Source: CAZCAC01 sp964496575
Lineage (GTDB): Bacteria > Planctomycetota > UBA1135 > GCA-002686595
Length of the DNA stretch: 50,750 nucleotides
Direction: 5' to 3'
Assembly: GCA_964496575.1 (NCBI GenBank)
Contig: CAZCAC010000060.1
Coordinates: 1 to 50,750 of the forward strand
Under the pieces are notes generated by a model, which saw nothing but the letters and a program-made list of their open reading frames with translations, was not told where the DNA came from and ran no database searches. A program made the translations under genes and the position numbers. This document shows positions 1 through 8,679 of this stretch, piece after piece. Each line of letters begins with the position of its first letter. The first letter of the stretch is position 1.

Positions 1-53
1 GAATGTGTTACCTATGTCCCCGGACAGATCTGTTACCCATGTGCCGGGTTGCA
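1..53. repeat. Tandem 25-bp-offset imperfect repeat, possible transposable-element end
   Basis: TGTTACCTATGTCCCCGG at 6-23 is followed 25 bases later by TGTTACCCATGTGCCGGG at 31-48. I recall this kind of paired TGTTACC-ATGT-CCGG unit from the ends of IS481/IS3-type insertion sequences, but no transposase is present in the window. The repeat reads straight into the downstream gene, so it may mark an insertion that removed that gene's natural 5' end. The repeat itself is seen; the IS origin is inference. Confidence 0.4.
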
Positions 54-2441
54 CACCCCCTCCGCGAGGGGCCCGAGACCGCCGCGGAGCTGGAGCCGGA
101 GGCGCCCGAGCCCGACGAGGCGAGCCGGCTGCCCGTCGTCGACCCGGAGGCTTCCGTGGCGCGGGTGACCTACGCGCTCGCGGATCCCTTCGGCGCACCC
201 GCTGGCGGAGCGAACGTGGCGTTGCGGCGAGAGGGCCGCTTGCTGCTCGAGGGGACGACCGGCGAGAATGGCGAGATCGTCTGTGAGGAAGGCGGGGAGG
301 GCGACAGTGAGCTCCTGGTCCTCGCTCGCCGCTCGGCGCCGCAGATCCTCGAGGTGTCGCTCGAGCCGGGGCTGCACGAAGTGCACCTCGAACGCGGCGC
401 GGTGGTCTCGGGCTGGGTCCTGGTCGACGGGGCCAGGCCGTCGGAGCTGATCCCGCTGGTGCTGCGCGCCGACACCCCGCTGCTGCACGGCCGGAAAGAA
501 GCCGCGGGCGACTGGGGCGGTCTCGGGGTCGAGGTCCGCGACGCGACGAGCGTCCGGTGCCGCTCTGAGTCCGACGGCTCCTTCCTCTTCTACGGCCTGC
601 CCGACGACTGGCGCGGTTCGATCGACCTGCCGCGCGACTACCGATTGGTCGACCAGACGCAGGCGGTCGGGCACTGGGACGCCCACCGGCTGCTGCTCGT
701 CGAGCCGCGAGTCGACGTGGTGGTGGACGCGGTGAAGCTGATCCGTCTGACCGGCCGGGTGATCGACTTTCGAAAGCGCGATCCGCAGGGAGTGGCGCGG
801 GCGTGGGTCGAACCGAACCTCGTCTACCCGGAGACGATCGTCCGGCAGCAGTTCCAGCTCGGCACGATGGCCGACGAGACGGGGCGCTTCGAGCTCGCCC
901 TGCGCAGCCCGACGATCCTCGGCGGAACGCTGACGCTCCAGTCGCCGGACCGCGAGATCCGGCGGGAGATCGAGATCGAGCCGATGAGCCTGACCGGGGA
1001 CCACGACCTGGGGGATCTGGCCCTGAGCGATCGAGAGTCGACGATCACGATTCCGCTGCGCGTGCTGGAGATCGACGGCTCGCCGATCTCGGGGGCGATC
1101 GCCGGGACGGATTCCTCCTCGCCGATCAGCGCTCCGACCGACGAAGCGGGGCGGACCACTCTGAGCGCGGTGGTCGCCGGGCTCTCCTCGATCGCAGTGT
1201 ACGCCGCGGGGTTCGAGCCGGCCGAGGTGGTGGTGCCGGTGGAGCTGCCCGAGGAGCTGGTGGTGACGCTGCGACGGGGAACGCTCCTGAAGATCCAGTT
1301 CGAGAAGCCGGGCGGCGAGGCCGCGAGCAGCGTGGTCGCGAGACTCTGGGCTCCCGAACACCCCTACAGCAGTGACGCGCACATCCGCTCGTATCACGCG
1401 TACACCGGCGCAGGTTGCAGCTACTACCAGACGTACGACGACGTCGAGGGCGGCGTCGTGGTCCGTCTCTACACCCTCCGTGAAGGGCGCGTCACCCTCA
1501 ACGACCTCAAGCCCGGCCTGCCGTTCGAACTGCGCGTCGACGGCGTGTTCGGCACGGTGGTGCACCTGGAGGAGATCGCGCCGCTGCAGCCCGGGGAGCA
1601 ACGGAGCCTCGTCGTGGAGCTCCCGCGTGGCCCCGCGACGCTGCACGGCCGCGTGCTCGATCACGAAGGTCGTCCCCTCTCGGAGGCCCGGGCGAGCGTG
1701 AGCTACGAGCACTCCGACATGCCCTCGAATCAGAGCAACTCCCGCAGCCACGGGGTCGACGCGGAGGGGCGCTTCACCTTCGAGAACGTCTACGCCGCCC
1801 GGGTGAGCTTCTCGGTGCGCGCCGAGGGGTACGTCGGTTTCCGGGACACGGAGCTCGAGGTTCCGCAGGACGGTTCGGAGATCGTGTTGCACCTCGATCC
1901 CGCGCCGCACACCGTCACGGTGCGGATCGAGGACGAGTCGGGGCAGCCTCTCTCCGCCTCGAGCGTGCGCGTCGAGCTCGCAACGGGAGCCCTGGTCTTC
2001 GGCCGGGAGGTCGACGACGATCCCGGCGCCTACATCCTGCACGACCTGCCCGACGAGGAGGTCACCATCCTGGCGTACGTGTTCGGTGTCCCCTACCGGC
2101 AGACGCACCACCCCGCCGATCCGGAGCTGGTCATCCGCGTTCCCGCGACCGGCGAGGTGGAGGTCCGGTTGCACGTCCCCGCCGACGTGGAGCTCGACGA
2201 CAAGACGCTGGTCTGCCTGGTGCCCGCCGCCGACTCGGGGCTCCAGGAGCGCTACGCCTGGATCGTCGAGGGAGGCGCCGAGCCCACCACCTTTCCCGGC
2301 GTCATTCCCGGCCGCTACGAGGCGGTGGTGCGCCGCTACCCCGACGGCTACGAGTTCATGGACCGCTTCGAGGAGCTCGGCCCGCGAGTCTCCGTCGTGG
2401 TCACCGCGAAGCAGACCGCGCGAATCGAGCTCTGGCCCTGA
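3..2441 (+). CDS. Carboxypeptidase-regulatory-like (Ig-fold) repeat protein, 5' end uncertain
   Basis: A large all-beta protein of repeated CarboxypepD_reg-like modules of about 80-100 residues. Each pairs a phrase such as G.V.D..G.P...A.V with a later G.F.F..V/L element, for example GRVLDHEGRPLSEARASVS followed by DAEGRFTFENV in the C-terminal third. Such domains are usually extracellular or periplasmic and structural or carbohydrate-associated; no catalytic motif is visible. The listed start is only the first in-frame ATG: the first 15 residues are encoded by the repeat at 6-48 and look unlike a signal peptide. The natural start is therefore probably outside the window or was destroyed by an insertion. 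An acidic Pro/Glu-rich linker follows at about residues 20-50. It ends 29 bp before the next gene on the same strand. Function unknown. Confidence 0.75.
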   Translation: MCYLCPRTDLLPMCRVAHPLREGPETAAELEPEAPEPDEASRLPVVDPEASVARVTYALADPFGAPAGGANVALRREGRLLLEGTTGENGEIVCEEGGEGDSELLVLARRSAPQILEVSLEPGLHEVHLERGAVVSGWVLVDGARPSELIPLVLRADTPLLHGRKEAAGDWGGLGVEVRDATSVRCRSESDGSFLFYGLPDDWRGSIDLPRDYRLVDQTQAVGHWDAHRLLLVEPRVDVVVDAVKLIRLTGRVIDFRKRDPQGVARAWVEPNLVYPETIVRQQFQLGTMADETGRFELALRSPTILGGTLTLQSPDREIRREIEIEPMSLTGDHDLGDLALSDRESTITIPLRVLEIDGSPISGAIAGTDSSSPISAPTDEAGRTTLSAVVAGLSSIAVYAAGFEPAEVVVPVELPEELVVTLRRGTLLKIQFEKPGGEAASSVVARLWAPEHPYSSDAHIRSYHAYTGAGCSYYQTYDDVEGGVVVRLYTLREGRVTLNDLKPGLPFELRVDGVFGTVVHLEEIAPLQPGEQRSLVVELPRGPATLHGRVLDHEGRPLSEARASVSYEHSDMPSNQSNSRSHGVDAEGRFTFENVYAARVSFSVRAEGYVGFRDTELEVPQDGSEIVLHLDPAPHTVTVRIEDESGQPLSASSVRVELATGALVFGREVDDDPGAYILHDLPDEEVTILAYVFGVPYRQTHHPADPELVIRVPATGEVEVRLHVPADVELDDKTLVCLVPAADSGLQERYAWIVEGGAEPTTFPGVIPGRYEAVVRRYPDGYEFMDRFEELGPRVSVVVTAKQTARIELWP

Positions 2442-2470
2442 GCCAATCCGGTTCCGTATCATCGCCGCCG

Positions 2471-4177
2471 ATGAGCAGCAAGCGGCCGGGAAGAGCGTGG
2501 TTACGGGAGCTCGAGCGGGGCATCGCCGAGTTCGGTGAGGGAGCCTCGGAGCACAAGCAGCGGTGCCTGGAAGCGCTGGAGTCCACGCGCCTCGGCAGCG
2601 CCCGCGAGGTGCTGCGGCTGCACGAGGGGCTCTGCTTCCTGCGCGCCTATCCCGACGACCCCGCGCTCCTCGCGGTCGTCGAGGCGATGCTGGAGAGCTT
2701 TCACCAGCGCTCCGACCTGCGGCGCTTTCGCCGGGAGCTCGCCGACAGCGGCATCGCCGGAACACACATCCACTTCCCCTTCTTCCACCCGCAGGCGAGC
2801 TGGCTCGCGAAGCGGCACGGGCAGGCGCTGCACGTCGACTGGAAGGAGTTCGAGGGGAAGGAGCGCCTGCGCGGCTGGCTCGAGGCGGTGATGCAAGAGA
2901 CGGAGGTGCCCGCGCTCTACGACGTGCCCGGGTCGGTGGAGCAGTGGGTCGAGCGGATGCGGAGCGACGACGAGACCGACGGGCAGTTCGTGGTCCGGAG
3001 CCTGGAGCGGCTCTCGCGCGCGACCGGCGTGCGCCGCGCGATCCTCGACTCGCTGGAGATCCCCTTTCGGATCGACGGGCTCGAGAACGGTCCGAACCGG
3101 ACGCGGGCGCGCCACGCGGGATCTCCGGTGGTGTACCGCACGAAGCCGCTCGACCGCAGTCGCCCCGTTCTCGCCACGGCGCTGCGCACGCCGCCCCTCG
3201 CGATCCGACGCGTCTCCCCCACCGAGGGGCGCGCCCTGATCGAGCTGGCGGACGACGCGATGGCGACGCGCAGCCGCGACCTCGACTCCTTCTCCTACGG
3301 CAACGAGCACGACGTCCGGATGGTCGAGCTTGGCGACGGGCTGCAGCTCGCCTGCATCGGCCTGGTCCCCGAGCAGCGGATCGTGGTCGAGGCGCTGTAC
3401 GCGTTCCTCATCCTGCAGAGCGGCGTGCCGAGCGGCTACACGATGTGCAGCGCGCTCTACCGCTCCTCCGACGTCGCCTACAACGTCTTCGAGACCTTCC
3501 GCGGCGCCGAGGCGGGCCACGTCTACGGCCGGATCCTCGGCGCCGTCCGCGCGCTCTTCGGCTCCGACGCGCTGTGCGTGACGCCGTACCAGCTGGGGCA
3601 CCAGAACGAGGAGGGGCTCGCCTCGGGCGCGTGGTGGTTCTACCAGAAGCTCGGCTTCCGGGCGCGCGATCCGGAGGTGCTGGCGCTGATGAAGGCCGAG
3701 CTCGCCGCGATGCGCCGGGACCCGGCCCACCGCACCGGGCGCTGGATCCTGAAGAAGCTCTGCGCGAAGTACGTCTACTGGTTCGAGGGCGAGCCACGCG
3801 AGGACGTCATCGGTCTGATCCCCCTGGAGCAGATCAGCCTCGGGGTCTGTGAATACGTCAGCGGCCGCTTCGGCTCGGCACGCGCCCGCGGTCGGCGAGT
3901 GATGAGCGAGGAGGCCGCCGCCCGCCTCGGAGTACGCGGCTGGCGCGGCTGGCCGCCCGGCGAGCGGGGGGCGTGGGAACGGTGGAGCCCACTCCTCCTG
4001 GTGCTCCCCGGCCTCGAGGGCTGGAGCGCGAAGCAGCGCGCCGACCTGGCCCGCGTGGTGCGCGCCAAGGGCGGCCGGTGCGAATCGGACTACCTCGAAC
4101 GCTTCGAGCGGCACGGACCGCTCAAGCGGGCGTTGCTGCGGTACGGCAGCAAGCGACAGCGCACCGGCCGCCCCTGA
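2471..4177 (+). CDS. Hypothetical protein with GNAT-like C-terminal half
   Basis: Protein of 568 residues that I do not recognise as a named family. The middle to C-terminal part resembles an acyl-CoA N-acyltransferase core: a strand-rich stretch with SGVPSGYTMCSALYRSSDVA, then YQLGHQNEEGLASGAWWFYQKLGFR. The W-FY-KLGF ending is typical of GNAT domains. The last 35 residues (from about GGRCESDYLERFERHG) recur in a decayed copy at 6130-6234, so the gene once had a tandem paralogue. There is no signal peptide, so it is probably cytoplasmic. No Shine-Dalgarno precedes the ATG, but a TATCAT hexamer lies at 2457-2462, nine bases before the ATG, which would suit a nearly leaderless message. Substrate unknown. 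Confidence 0.75.
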   Translation: MSSKRPGRAWLRELERGIAEFGEGASEHKQRCLEALESTRLGSAREVLRLHEGLCFLRAYPDDPALLAVVEAMLESFHQRSDLRRFRRELADSGIAGTHIHFPFFHPQASWLAKRHGQALHVDWKEFEGKERLRGWLEAVMQETEVPALYDVPGSVEQWVERMRSDDETDGQFVVRSLERLSRATGVRRAILDSLEIPFRIDGLENGPNRTRARHAGSPVVYRTKPLDRSRPVLATALRTPPLAIRRVSPTEGRALIELADDAMATRSRDLDSFSYGNEHDVRMVELGDGLQLACIGLVPEQRIVVEALYAFLILQSGVPSGYTMCSALYRSSDVAYNVFETFRGAEAGHVYGRILGAVRALFGSDALCVTPYQLGHQNEEGLASGAWWFYQKLGFRARDPEVLALMKAELAAMRRDPAHRTGRWILKKLCAKYVYWFEGEPREDVIGLIPLEQISLGVCEYVSGRFGSARARGRRVMSEEAAARLGVRGWRGWPPGERGAWERWSPLLLVLPGLEGWSAKQRADLARVVRAKGGRCESDYLERFERHGPLKRALLRYGSKRQRTGRP

Positions 4178-4200
4178 CTCCGCGGCTGGGCCGGAACGCC
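4073..4200 (+). repeat. 128-bp direct repeat, copy A (3' end of the 2471-4177 gene)
   Basis: This covers the last 35 codons of the upstream gene plus 23 bases beyond its stop. Aligned by eye to 6130-6257 it matches at 109 of 128 positions with no gaps. Many differences are third-codon changes, so the copies diverged as coding sequence. The two copies bracket a complete minus-strand sulfatase gene. Confidence 0.85.
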
Positions 4201-4347
4201 TCCCGGACCAGCTCGTCGGGGTCGGCCCGCGAGGCTTCGCAGCGACATCCTGGCAGCACGCCTGGAGATCCCGCCGCCCTCGTCATTCCATCGGGTCTTT
4301 CGGAAGCTGGCCGCCAGACTCTCCAGAGCTCACGGACGGCGCTGCCC

Positions 4348-5940
4348 TCACTGAAGCCAGGACGGGTAGTCGTCGTCCAAGACTCCGCCCAGCTCTACCC
4401 ACCTCTCGTGGTAGAGCCTGTTGCTCGTCGTCCAGCCGATTCGGTCGGACTGCTCGTGGGGGTCGGTCGGCAGGTAGTAGAGTTCGTCATCCTCGATGAT
4501 GTTGCCGGCGATCTTCCGTGTGGTTCTGATGAGCTTGAAGCCCGCCCGATCGACGATTGCCTGAGTGAGCACGACGGAGTCCGGATAGTCGACCGGAGGC
4601 CTGCCAAACCGGTCCGGGTAGAAGTTGTGCTTGAACCGCTCGCTCACCAGATGGTCTCGTTCGCCACAGGAGATCCCCGTGAGCACGGGCACGAAGCTGA
4701 TCGAGTCGCGCAGGACATAGGGGTCATCAGGCAGCGCGGCACCTCCGAGCTCGGCGAAAGTCGCCAGGAAGTCAGTCCCGCTGATCAGGGCCGAGGACCG
4801 CGTCCCCTTCAGGCGCGGCGGTATCGCCGGGCTAGTGACGATCAGCGGAACGTGGATTCCACCTTGGTAGGGCGATCCCTTCGCATGAGTGAAATCGAAT
4901 GGCGGCACAGTTGCTTCGGAATGCGTGCCATTGTCACCGAGAAGAACGATTGTGGTCGGGTATGTCGACTGCGCGTCGAACTCCATCAAGGCGCAGTACA
5001 GCCTTCCAATCTCATTATCCAGGATGGTAACCAGAGACCTCGTCTCCCGGGCTGGGTCTCCATTGAAGGTGTATCTGTCGCTTCCACGAATGACGCTTCC
5101 ACCAGGGAGCACGCAACTCGCCACATCCACTATCGGCGGAACTGGTTCGTCCAACGGTCCATGGGCGAGATTGTAGGCGACATACAGGAAGACTGGCTCA
5201 TCAATGCCCTCCCTCGACTCCAGGAACGAGATCGCGTTCCTCGTGGTATTGACGGCTGTATGCTCGGTCGTGGCTACCCTCACGTACTCTCCAGCACCGG
5301 GGTTTTCGTCTCCGCCATGGATGAGGCCGTCGCTGGATGCGAAGAACTTCTGCCAGTTGCAATGATCCGGGACATTCCCCTTGGGCCCTGCCCAGTAGTG
5401 GAACCACGGATTACCGATCGTCCCGAGCGGATGAACAGTGCCGCCGGCAGGCGGAGGAAACTGCTCACTGCTGGCCAGGTGCCACTTGCCCATGATGCCC
5501 GTGTAGTAGTCTCCGAGAATGGAGCTTCTCAGCACGCCGGGGAGTGGCACATAGAAGCGACTCAACCCAACCTCGTAGTCGACGGTGCCGGGCGGGGAGA
5601 CGTGCTTCCCGATCCCGTTCCTCGAGGCTGGTATCCCCGTCATCAGCTGAGCCCTGGTCGGCGAGCAAGCGGAGTTCACGTTGCAATCCGTGAAGATCAT
5701 TCCCTCGCTTCCAATCGAGTCGATGCATGGCGTGTCGTTCGCGTACCCGGGCGCCGGGTGATTCGCGTATTCCACTTCGTAGCAGCCGACCAGGTCGACT
5801 CCGACGTCGTCCATCAGCACCAGGATCAGGTTGTGCGGCTGGCCGGTGTCGGCCGGTTCGGCTCCGAGATGTCGATGGCCCAGTGGGGCTGGATTGGCGA
5901 GCAGGGCCAGGGCGAGTAGACACAATCTCAGATCGGGCAT
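4348..5940 (-). CDS. Secreted type I sulfatase (formylglycine-dependent)
   Basis: Predicted sulfate-ester hydrolase of 530 residues acting outside the cytoplasm. It has an N-terminal signal sequence (about residues 1-26). Metal-binding Asp pair at D44-D45 (VLMDDVG). The sulfatase signature is ACSPTRAQLMTG, with C92 as the residue converted to formylglycine and R96 in place. Later it has GDNGT and a KGSPYQGGIHVP motif, all typical of the family. AGAGGGGA lies six bases before the ATG, supporting this start. Base composition differs from its neighbours: 4981-5040 is 30/60 G+C, against 45/60 at 3001-3060. Together with the flanking 128-bp direct repeats this suggests acquisition by transfer. No maturase gene is in the window. 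Substrate unknown, probably a sulfated polysaccharide. Confidence 0.92.
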   Translation of the reverse strand: MPDLRLCLLALALLANPAPLGHRHLGAEPADTGQPHNLILVLMDDVGVDLVGCYEVEYANHPAPGYANDTPCIDSIGSEGMIFTDCNVNSACSPTRAQLMTGIPASRNGIGKHVSPPGTVDYEVGLSRFYVPLPGVLRSSILGDYYTGIMGKWHLASSEQFPPPAGGTVHPLGTIGNPWFHYWAGPKGNVPDHCNWQKFFASSDGLIHGGDENPGAGEYVRVATTEHTAVNTTRNAISFLESREGIDEPVFLYVAYNLAHGPLDEPVPPIVDVASCVLPGGSVIRGSDRYTFNGDPARETRSLVTILDNEIGRLYCALMEFDAQSTYPTTIVLLGDNGTHSEATVPPFDFTHAKGSPYQGGIHVPLIVTSPAIPPRLKGTRSSALISGTDFLATFAELGGAALPDDPYVLRDSISFVPVLTGISCGERDHLVSERFKHNFYPDRFGRPPVDYPDSVVLTQAIVDRAGFKLIRTTRKIAGNIIEDDELYYLPTDPHEQSDRIGWTTSNRLYHERWVELGGVLDDDYPSWLQ

Positions 5941-6129
5941 CGAAGTCCCCTCTTGGGATCGGCGGGAGACGCGGGTCCGCGCAAAACACGCGCCAATGCT
6001 CCCGGAGTCCTCAATTGTAGACCTGATTCAGGGCATTTGGCGGGGTTGACCTCGATTTGGTCGACGAGCCCACCCCGAAGCACGCTGTCCGCGGCGGTGC
6101 TGACGATCCCGCCCAGGCCATTCCACCGA

Positions 6130-6234
6130 GGCCGCTGCGAATCGGACTACCTCGAGCACTTCGAGCGACATGGACCGCTCGAGCAGGCGCTGCTACGCTA
6201 CGGCAGCGAGCGAAAGCGCACCGCCAGAGCCTGA
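6130..6234 (+). pseudogene. Remnant 3' end of a paralogue of the 2471-4177 gene
   Basis: Positions 6130-6234 encode GRCESDYLEHFERHGPLEQA and onward to a stop in the same relative place as in the upstream gene. It corresponds to the last 35 residues of that 568-residue protein. Upstream of 6130 the similarity stops abruptly, so only the tail survives. The reading frame is preserved and changes are conservative, which suggests that it was part of a functional gene until fairly recently. It may instead be an attachment-like copy carried in with the sulfatase segment. Confidence 0.75.
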
Positions 6235-6257
6235 CTCCGCCGCCGGGCCGGGACGCC
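6130..6257 (+). repeat. 128-bp direct repeat, copy B
   Basis: Partner of 4073-4200: 109/128 identical by eye, including about 23 bases after the stop codon (both read CTGACTCCG at the stop). The distance between copies is about 2.06 kb and the only intact gene between them is the sulfatase. Confidence 0.85.
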
Positions 6258-6292
6258 CACGTGGGGCGACTATCCCCTTAGAATGTTCCGCG

Positions 6293-8665
6293 ATGAGATC
6301 CTCCAGCTCCCCCCTGCGCATCGCTGCAACGCTCTCGATCCTGCTTCTCGGCCTCGTATCCGCGGTGACCGCCGCGCCCCAGAAGGACCCCGCTCCCGTG
6401 CGCTACGTCCGCGTCGAGCTCACCGGCGAGAAACGCTTCCTCTCCCTCGCCGAGGTGCAGGTCTTCCGCAACGGCCGCAATCTCGCGGTGAACGGCTCGG
6501 CGACCCAGATCGACGTCGAGAACTTCGCTCCAGCGGGTCGCGCCATCGACGGCAACTGGGACGGCGACTTCAACCGCGGCTCGGTGACCCACACCACGGA
6601 GACGACCGAACCCTGGTGGGAGCTAGACCTCGGCACCGAGCAGATCGTCGACCAGATCACCATCTGGAATCGCACCGACTGCTGTAGCGATCGGCTCGAG
6701 GGTTTCCGGCTCGCCCTCCTGAACGAGAAGCGCGAAGTGGTCTGGTCGGTGGAGAAGCAGCGGGCGCCCTCGGAGCGCGTCGACTACAGCCTGTGGGGGG
6801 CGCCGCTGATTCAGCCGAAGATCTCGATCGAGGAGCGGAACGAGCGGCAGGAGGCGATCAACGAAGCGATCGATCGAGGGGTGGACTGGCTCCTGGATCG
6901 CCAGCTGCGCGACGGCTCGTGGGCGGGGCACGCGGATTCGTTCCGCTCGGGACAGACGGCCCTCTCGATGTACGCGCTGCTCAAGTGCGGTGTGCCGCGG
7001 ACGCATCCGGCGGTCGAGCGCGCGCTGCTCTACATCCAGCACAACCCGCCCGTCAAGACCTACGCGGTGAGCTGCCTCCTGATGGCGCTCGAGGCGCTCG
7101 GCAATCCCGAACACCGGCCGTGGATGGAGGAGCAGCTCGAGCAGCTCCTCGACTGGCAGGGCGCCCCCGGTCCGAAGCGGCAGGAGCCGGGGATGTGGGC
7201 CTACCCGGACAGCGTGGCCGATCTCTCCAACACGCAGTACGCAGCGCTGGGGTTGCGCGCCGCGCACAAGGCGGGGCTGGAGATTCCGACCCGCGCCTGG
7301 CAGCGGCTCCTGGACAACACCCTGCAGTACCAGACCGATTCCGAACGGGTCGAGAGCACCACGGGCGAGGGCCGAACCACCACGGGAATGGAGATCGCGG
7401 GGTTCCGCTACCGGCGGTCCGACAACTATGCCAACGCGACCGGCTCGATGACCACGGCCGGCGTCTCGATCGTGCAGATCTGCCTGCAAGGCCTCGGCGA
7501 CAAGCTCGGCAGGGGCCCACGCCGCGAGGCGGAGCAGGCGATGCAGCGCGGGGTGAACTGGCTCGACTACAACTTCGCGGTCGACAAGAACCCGGGGATG
7601 GGTGGGCGCCTCCACTACTACCTGTACGGCCTGGAGCGGGTGGGCGCGCTGCTCGGAATGGACTACATTGGCAGCCACGACTGGTACTGGGAAGGCGCGC
7701 GCTTCCTGATCAAGGACCAGCGGGACGACGGCTGGCACTCCGACGAGGGCACTTGCTTCGGGCTGCTGTTCCTGGCCAAGGCCACGGCGTCGGCCACCGG
7801 CCCCAACCAGTCGAAGAAGGCGAACGCCCGCATCGTCGAAAGCGTCCACTCCGACGTGCACTGGCGCCTGATCGGCGACCAGGAGCTCTCCATGTGGATC
7901 ACCGGGTTCAACGACGAGGTGCTGAACGACTTCGTCGATCCCGATGGCGAGGTGAAGGGCCTCCGGGTGGTCAAGGTCGAGTACCTCTGCGACAAGGAGG
8001 TCGTCGCGTCGATCGAGGGCGACCCCACCCGCGCCTGGGACAACGATCGCTTTGCCGCACGGTACACCCTGCCGGCGCCGGGTGAGTACTGGTTCGAGGT
8101 GCAGGTCACGATCATCGACCCCTACGTCCAGGCGGGCAACTTCAACGAGGTACTCGTCGGCGAGGAGCTCGTGGTGAACCTGACCACTACCTTCGAGGAG
8201 TGGATGCTGGACTACCCGGTGCAGGGAAAGCAGAACCTCCTGCGCGGCGCCAAGCCGAAGGCCACCGCCAGCTCGGAGAACAACGACGGACAGGGCGCGG
8301 CGAAGGCGGTCGACGGCTTCCACGGGACGCACTGGCTCTGCGCCAAGGACGAGGCGAATCCGACGCTGACCATCGAGCTCGGCAAGCCGGCCCGGGCCAA
8401 TCTGATCCTGTTGAGCCAGGTGAACGCCCACGCCAAGATGAGCGAGGCGCACGACCGGGTGACCCGGGTGCGGATGTGGATCAACCGCTCCAAGGAGCCG
8501 ATCGAGCTCGAGCTGGATCCCGACGAGCGACGCAAGACGGTACACCGCCTGTCGAAGCGGCAGAGCATCCGCCTCCTGAGGATCGAGATCGTCGAGCGCG
8601 AGCCGGGGATCACGTGGTCGGGCCTCGCCGGGCTCGCCGAGATCGAGCTGCTGAGCGAGCGGTAG
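6293..8665 (+). CDS. Secreted fucolectin-like / alpha-alpha toroid / discoidin protein
   Basis: Protein of 790 residues. Signal peptide at about 1-28 (ATLSILLLGLVSAVTAAPQ). Then an F5/8-C or fucolectin-like domain at about 30-165 with NLAVNGSATQ, WWELDLG, and NRTDCCSDRL. A prenyltransferase/squalene-cyclase-like toroid follows at about 190-520, recognisable from RGVDWLLDRQLRDGSWAG and repeated TALSMYALLKCGV-type helices. A linker is followed by a second F5/8-C-like domain at about 648-790 (ATASSENNDGQGAAKAVDG). The toroid is a fold assignment: the DxDD motif of true squalene cyclases is not seen. Likely a secreted or periplasmic glycan-binding protein. I chose this ATG because the signal peptide follows at once; TAGAAT at 6279-6284 would give an almost leaderless message. 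It converges on the next gene with a 14-bp gap. Confidence 0.88.
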   Translation: MRSSSSPLRIAATLSILLLGLVSAVTAAPQKDPAPVRYVRVELTGEKRFLSLAEVQVFRNGRNLAVNGSATQIDVENFAPAGRAIDGNWDGDFNRGSVTHTTETTEPWWELDLGTEQIVDQITIWNRTDCCSDRLEGFRLALLNEKREVVWSVEKQRAPSERVDYSLWGAPLIQPKISIEERNERQEAINEAIDRGVDWLLDRQLRDGSWAGHADSFRSGQTALSMYALLKCGVPRTHPAVERALLYIQHNPPVKTYAVSCLLMALEALGNPEHRPWMEEQLEQLLDWQGAPGPKRQEPGMWAYPDSVADLSNTQYAALGLRAAHKAGLEIPTRAWQRLLDNTLQYQTDSERVESTTGEGRTTTGMEIAGFRYRRSDNYANATGSMTTAGVSIVQICLQGLGDKLGRGPRREAEQAMQRGVNWLDYNFAVDKNPGMGGRLHYYLYGLERVGALLGMDYIGSHDWYWEGARFLIKDQRDDGWHSDEGTCFGLLFLAKATASATGPNQSKKANARIVESVHSDVHWRLIGDQELSMWITGFNDEVLNDFVDPDGEVKGLRVVKVEYLCDKEVVASIEGDPTRAWDNDRFAARYTLPAPGEYWFEVQVTIIDPYVQAGNFNEVLVGEELVVNLTTTFEEWMLDYPVQGKQNLLRGAKPKATASSENNDGQGAAKAVDGFHGTHWLCAKDEANPTLTIELGKPARANLILLSQVNAHAKMSEAHDRVTRVRMWINRSKEPIELELDPDERRKTVHRLSKRQSIRLLRIEIVEREPGITWSGLAGLAEIELLSER

Positions 8666-8679
8666 CGTCCGGCGCCGGG

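Noticed and set aside
5941..6292. A small complete gene in the interval at 5953-6234
   Set aside because: Only the final 35 codons resemble a known protein; the part before 6130 has no similarity or start signal, so it is a gene remnant.
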